Of a DNA stretch of 35,000 nt, positions 14,770 to 20,021 are shown in pieces (the first letter of the stretch is position 1; the number at the start of each line of letters is the position of its first letter). The position numbers and the translations under genes were made by a program. The stretch comes from Chrysomallon squamiferum (taxonomy: Eukaryota > Mollusca > Gastropoda > Neomphalida > Peltospiridae). The DNA lies in contig CM022679.1 in the NCBI GenBank assembly GCA_012295275.1, positions 12,871,915 to 12,906,914 on the forward strand, written 5' to 3'. Below the pieces are notes generated by a model. That model was not told where the DNA came from and made no database searches. It worked only from the letters and a program-made list of their open reading frames with translations.

Positions 14770-16396
14770 CATAATCATAATAACGGTGCATAACTAGATA
14801 AACTGACAAATATATGGAAAGATAGATAGAAAGGTAGGTAAGGCGGTAGTAGGTAGGTAGGTAGCATAATTAGATAAACGGAGAGACAGACAGACAGACA
14901 GATGGACGAAAAAAAGAATGAATGAATGAATGAATGAATGAATGAATAAGGCAATTAATTAATCAGGAACACTCACCAATATACCCAGCAGCTTAAAAAA
15001 TAAAATAAATAAGTTATCTGTAATTAAATAACTTCACAGCAAATATTTTAGAATTAAAATTTCTAATTACATTAACTTTTTAGTAATCAAAACTGACTTA
15101 GATGAAAACAACAACAATAATAATAAAAAAAAAGATGACTGCAACTCTCCATTCATTAATAAAATTAGTTTTGTGTATGAAAACTGACACAGCCCAATAT
15201 TAAGCAATATTTTATTGGATGCTTCAGGATGATTTTTAGAATTATTTTTGTTTGTCAGATTACTTACGTGGAATATTTTGATAGTTAAATTGAGCAGGCG
15301 ATCTTTTTTCAATGTACGAATGATCTGGAAAAAAAAAAAAAATAAATTAATAAAATAATAATAATAATAATATAATATAAAAATAAAATAGAATAAAATA
15401 AAAACGTAATAATAATATAAAGGAAACGTAAAATAATAAAGCAGTTTGAATAAAAATTAACTTGAATTATGTGTTATTTTATTAATTTGTCTTTTTTTTG
15501 ATTTTCATTACATTTATTTTTATTTATATATACACATAACTACTTATACACCCTCTCACACACACACACACATATATACAAATATACAAATACACACACA
15601 TAAACACAAGCACGTACACGCACACACATACACATATGTATATCAGAAGATACATTACGATGTGCGAAATTGCCGGGTTGTCTGTATCTGCAGTACTTGT
15701 CTTTGACGCAGCCAAAGTTCTTGTAGGCGAAACCATTCGGACACCTCTGATAAACAGACGCGTGCTGATGACAAACGTAGAACTCGTTACAGAAACCACC
15801 CAGCGTGTACTTGGCTCCGTCTTTCAGCAAGTAGCAAGGATCTTTCTCTGAAATAGCGTTCAGCAGGTGTTTAGAATCATATCAGCGATCAGTATCTGTG
15901 AAATGACTAGACATTACAGAGATAAAAAGTTATTAGAGAAAATTATTATCTGGATTATCAGAAGCCGCTATTGTTAAAATAGCATGGGCATCTGTAATTG
16001 TAATCCTACAGTTTATTAGAATAAAATATATTGTTATTCGTTCGTTAGTTAATCTTCTTTATTGCACACAGGAAGAAGACACATTAGGAAACATTAGTTC
16101 GAAGCTAACCGTGTATTAAAGAGCAAATAAATGCGTCAAAGAACATTAAAAACTGAAAGACCAACATGAATAAATGAATACATTATACTACAACAAACAA
16201 GCGCACACACCTTTCTGGAGATGCTGTTCGTATCGGCAGTGGCGGTCCTCGACACAGTTCTGGTAGGTGGAGTCGAAGGAAAAGCCGTCCGGACACCTCT
16301 GATAGTGAGCCAGTGAGTAGTAACACACGTAATACTCGTAACAGTACTCCTTATAGCTGAACTTAGTCCCCTCCGTGTTGTCACAGATCCCTGGAG

Positions 16397-16482
<86 letters not shown>

Positions 16483-17789
16483 AATAAAAAAATTAAAAAC
16501 TAAAAACTAAAAAATAAACTAAAATAAAATAAAATTTAAAAAAAAATAAATAAAAATAAAAATAAAACACGATCATTTACGGAAGAACTGTATTGTTAAT
16601 ACTTTAACTAGCTGTGTTTTTATTAAAGTATAGATATGTATAATGTGTCTTCTTCCAGAACAATTAATACATTTATTTACAAGTTATTATTTTATTGTTT
16701 TCTGTGATCTCTCAACGCTTAGTAACAAGGTATGACAATAAAATAATACTATTACAAAACACCGTCACTATATCACTTCACAACTAGACTCTTTTGTTGT
16801 TACATTTAACACTGGACAAGAAAAACTAAATAAAAGAAAACAAAATCATTACTTGGAAATATGTAAAATACATTTAGACAACATCTTCGTATCAACAAAA
16901 AAATACACCTAAAGAAGATTGTCCTGTTTTACAGCTGTTCAGTGAATATATCCAAACTGACAATGAAGAATGTCCTTTTGGACATATTAAATTACTGATT
17001 TCTGGATGATGACAAAACCAACACGAACCCGTTTCATTGCGATACGGGACACAGTTACGATCAGCCACGCAGCCCTCTCCTGACTTGAAACTGTGGAACT
17101 GAGGACATCTGCCGTAGTAGGTCAAACCCTCGTAACACACGTGATATTCGTTACAATAGCTGCCGTACGGCATCATCAAGTAGTTTTCTTTTCCCATACA
17201 CAATGCTGAAAGATACGTACATAGATGGACAGTCAGATAGACAGATAGATAGATAGACAAATAGGTAGATAGGAAGATAGACTGATAGACAGATAGATAG
17301 GTAGATAGACAGATAGATAGATAGGTAAGTATATAGATAGATAGATAGATAGATACAGATATGCAAATAGATAGACAGATAGGTATATAGATAAAAAGAT
17401 AGGTACGTAGATATTATATATGCACAAAAAAACAACATTGATATATACATATAAACGGTTTTGGAGTATATTTTAGAAATCTCACAACAAACTTACAAGT
17501 AAAATTGTCGTGGTAGGAGCAAGCGTTGTTGTAAATGCAGCCTTTGTTGTCGTCGAAGCTGAAGCCGTCTGGACACCTGCCTCTGATGGCGAGTTGGTTG
17601 AGACACACGTCGTACTGGAAGCACTCGCCGTCATCAGGTCTGTATCTGTAGCCTGAACTCTGATACTGACACAGTCCTGATAAATAAATACATTATGTGT
17701 TTTAAAGCCACTTAATTTATTATTTATTTATTTATTAAAATTATATTATTATTATTATTGCATCATCATCATCATTATCATTATCATCA

Positions 17790-17842
<53 letters not shown>

Positions 17843-18422
17843 GTTATTTGGAAAGCAATAAGGACTAACATAGATAGTATGGCAGTATAAAATCGTTTCG
17901 ATTAATATTTTAATTTTGTTCTTGGTAGTGTTTGCAATAAAAAAATAAAATAAAAATCCCATTATTTTCATTAATTTATATTTTAATTCAATAAATAGAA
18001 ATAAAATAATAGTTGCAAAAATTTTATAAAGTCTAAATATTTTTGTGCATCAGTTATATATATAATGTAAAAACAAATTTAAATTTTAAGGTATTGTTAA
18101 ATTCAGACTTCTATGAAGTTCTAAGAAGTCAATACGACCTCCTTTTTTTTTTGCGCATTTTATATTTAAAATATATTTACAGTGTTATTATGTTTAAATT
18201 TATATAAGTATTTTCCCTACTTACCACTCTGATAACCTGAAATATAAAATAATTTAGTTAACATTCATCAGTGCAATTCAAATAAACACTAACAAATTAA
18301 TTTGTTAGAGATAGATCCACATAATATTTTATTAATTATAAGATGAATTCATCTAATATTTATAAGTATTACTTGAATAAAAACAACAACAACAATAACA
18401 ACAGCAATAACAGAAATAAAAA

Positions 18423-18485
<63 letters not shown>

Positions 18486-19103
18486 AAAATAAATAAAAGG
18501 TATTTATATCATATTTAAGTCAGGATGAATGTTAATTTTTAACATCTCTTTAACACATCTTACCATTATAATACATAACAGATATTAATTAGAGTGTATG
18601 CACTGATGATACGACACAGGAATCACAAAGACATTACAGCAAGGCTATTTAGCTGTAAAGATTAGGTTATGTGCACCTTACCCCAGGCAGGAAGAACCGA
18701 ACTCATTATTTTCATATACACATGTCGAACGCTGGCTGAAACAGCTGATCCTAGGACACATCACATTTGAGGTATGAGTTCTGCTCTGAGCTAAAGATCA
18801 CCCTAATAGTTAAACTTGTTTAACATTTAAAAATAAAATATTAAATTATCACAGGTGTGGAAATGACACTTGGAATATCAGTGATATTTGGTTAGATGTT
18901 AAAAAAAAACTCACCTGTATGAGGTTCAACGTTGTAATTAGGTGCTGAAAGACAAAACATAAATTCCATTTAAAAGATAAAATAAAAAAAAAAAAAAAAA
19001 AAAGAACAAAAATAAAGATATTCAGCAGAATGATGATAAGCAGTGAAAATTGTAAATAAAATTTCAGTTTTGTTTATTTTGGAAAATCATAGTTTTGATA
19101 ATC

Positions 19104-19179
<76 letters not shown>

Positions 19180-19506
19180 TAAATTATACAGAGAACACAT
19201 ATTTTATATTAAATTAATTATAATTGTAACTTTATCTGAGAATACATGTTTGAAGCTCTGTTATATATAATACTATTTTTTCTTCTTTTAAATTTTTTTT
19301 ATATATAATATATTTTAAAGACAAGTTTTCAGAGCTTACGATATTGGTTTCCGCCGTTTCCATAGCGATCATTGTTTGGATAGTGCATTTCTATAACAGG
19401 TTTGAGACTGCTGGCTAGAATAAAGAAAATAAAACAAAAAATATTATCATCATCATTATCATCATCATCATTATCTTTATTATCATTATCGTTATTATTA
19501 TTATAC

Positions 19507-19549
<43 letters not shown>

Positions 19550-19981
19550 TTTATTGACTTTAGGTTTCAAAAATAATTAATCGTTTGAAATGTATAGACC
19601 AGATAACAAGAACAGAAGGAACAAATCTGACATTATTATATTTAAAAATACTACAAAATCACACCCAGAAACACAAACACAGGTAAAGAACATTTAGTGC
19701 TACATATTCTATTAATACATTCAAATATGCCCAAAGCCCACACGCATGCATATTTGGATTCTTTTTCACCATACATCCCACATTTTTCAACCACATTATC
19801 CTCATATTTCAACACCTGTTAATTCTAATTAACAGCCACTGCGTTTTACAACATCTACCACAACTACAGTTTCAACCAATAAAATCTTCGACAATTAAAT
19901 CTGTACAATTATACGTACCATCGGGATAAAATATATCGAGCACAAAAGCTGAAATGAAAAAAACGTTATATAGTTCAATAA

Positions 19982-20021
<40 letters not shown>

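Noticed and set aside
18540-18600. Possible extra small exon with donor gtaaga near 18565
   Set aside because: The phase-1 reading from the nearest acceptor meets a TAA stop after three codons.
18670-18710. Possible 20-nt exon with donor gtaagg
   Set aside because: Length is not a multiple of 3 and the acceptor is poor.
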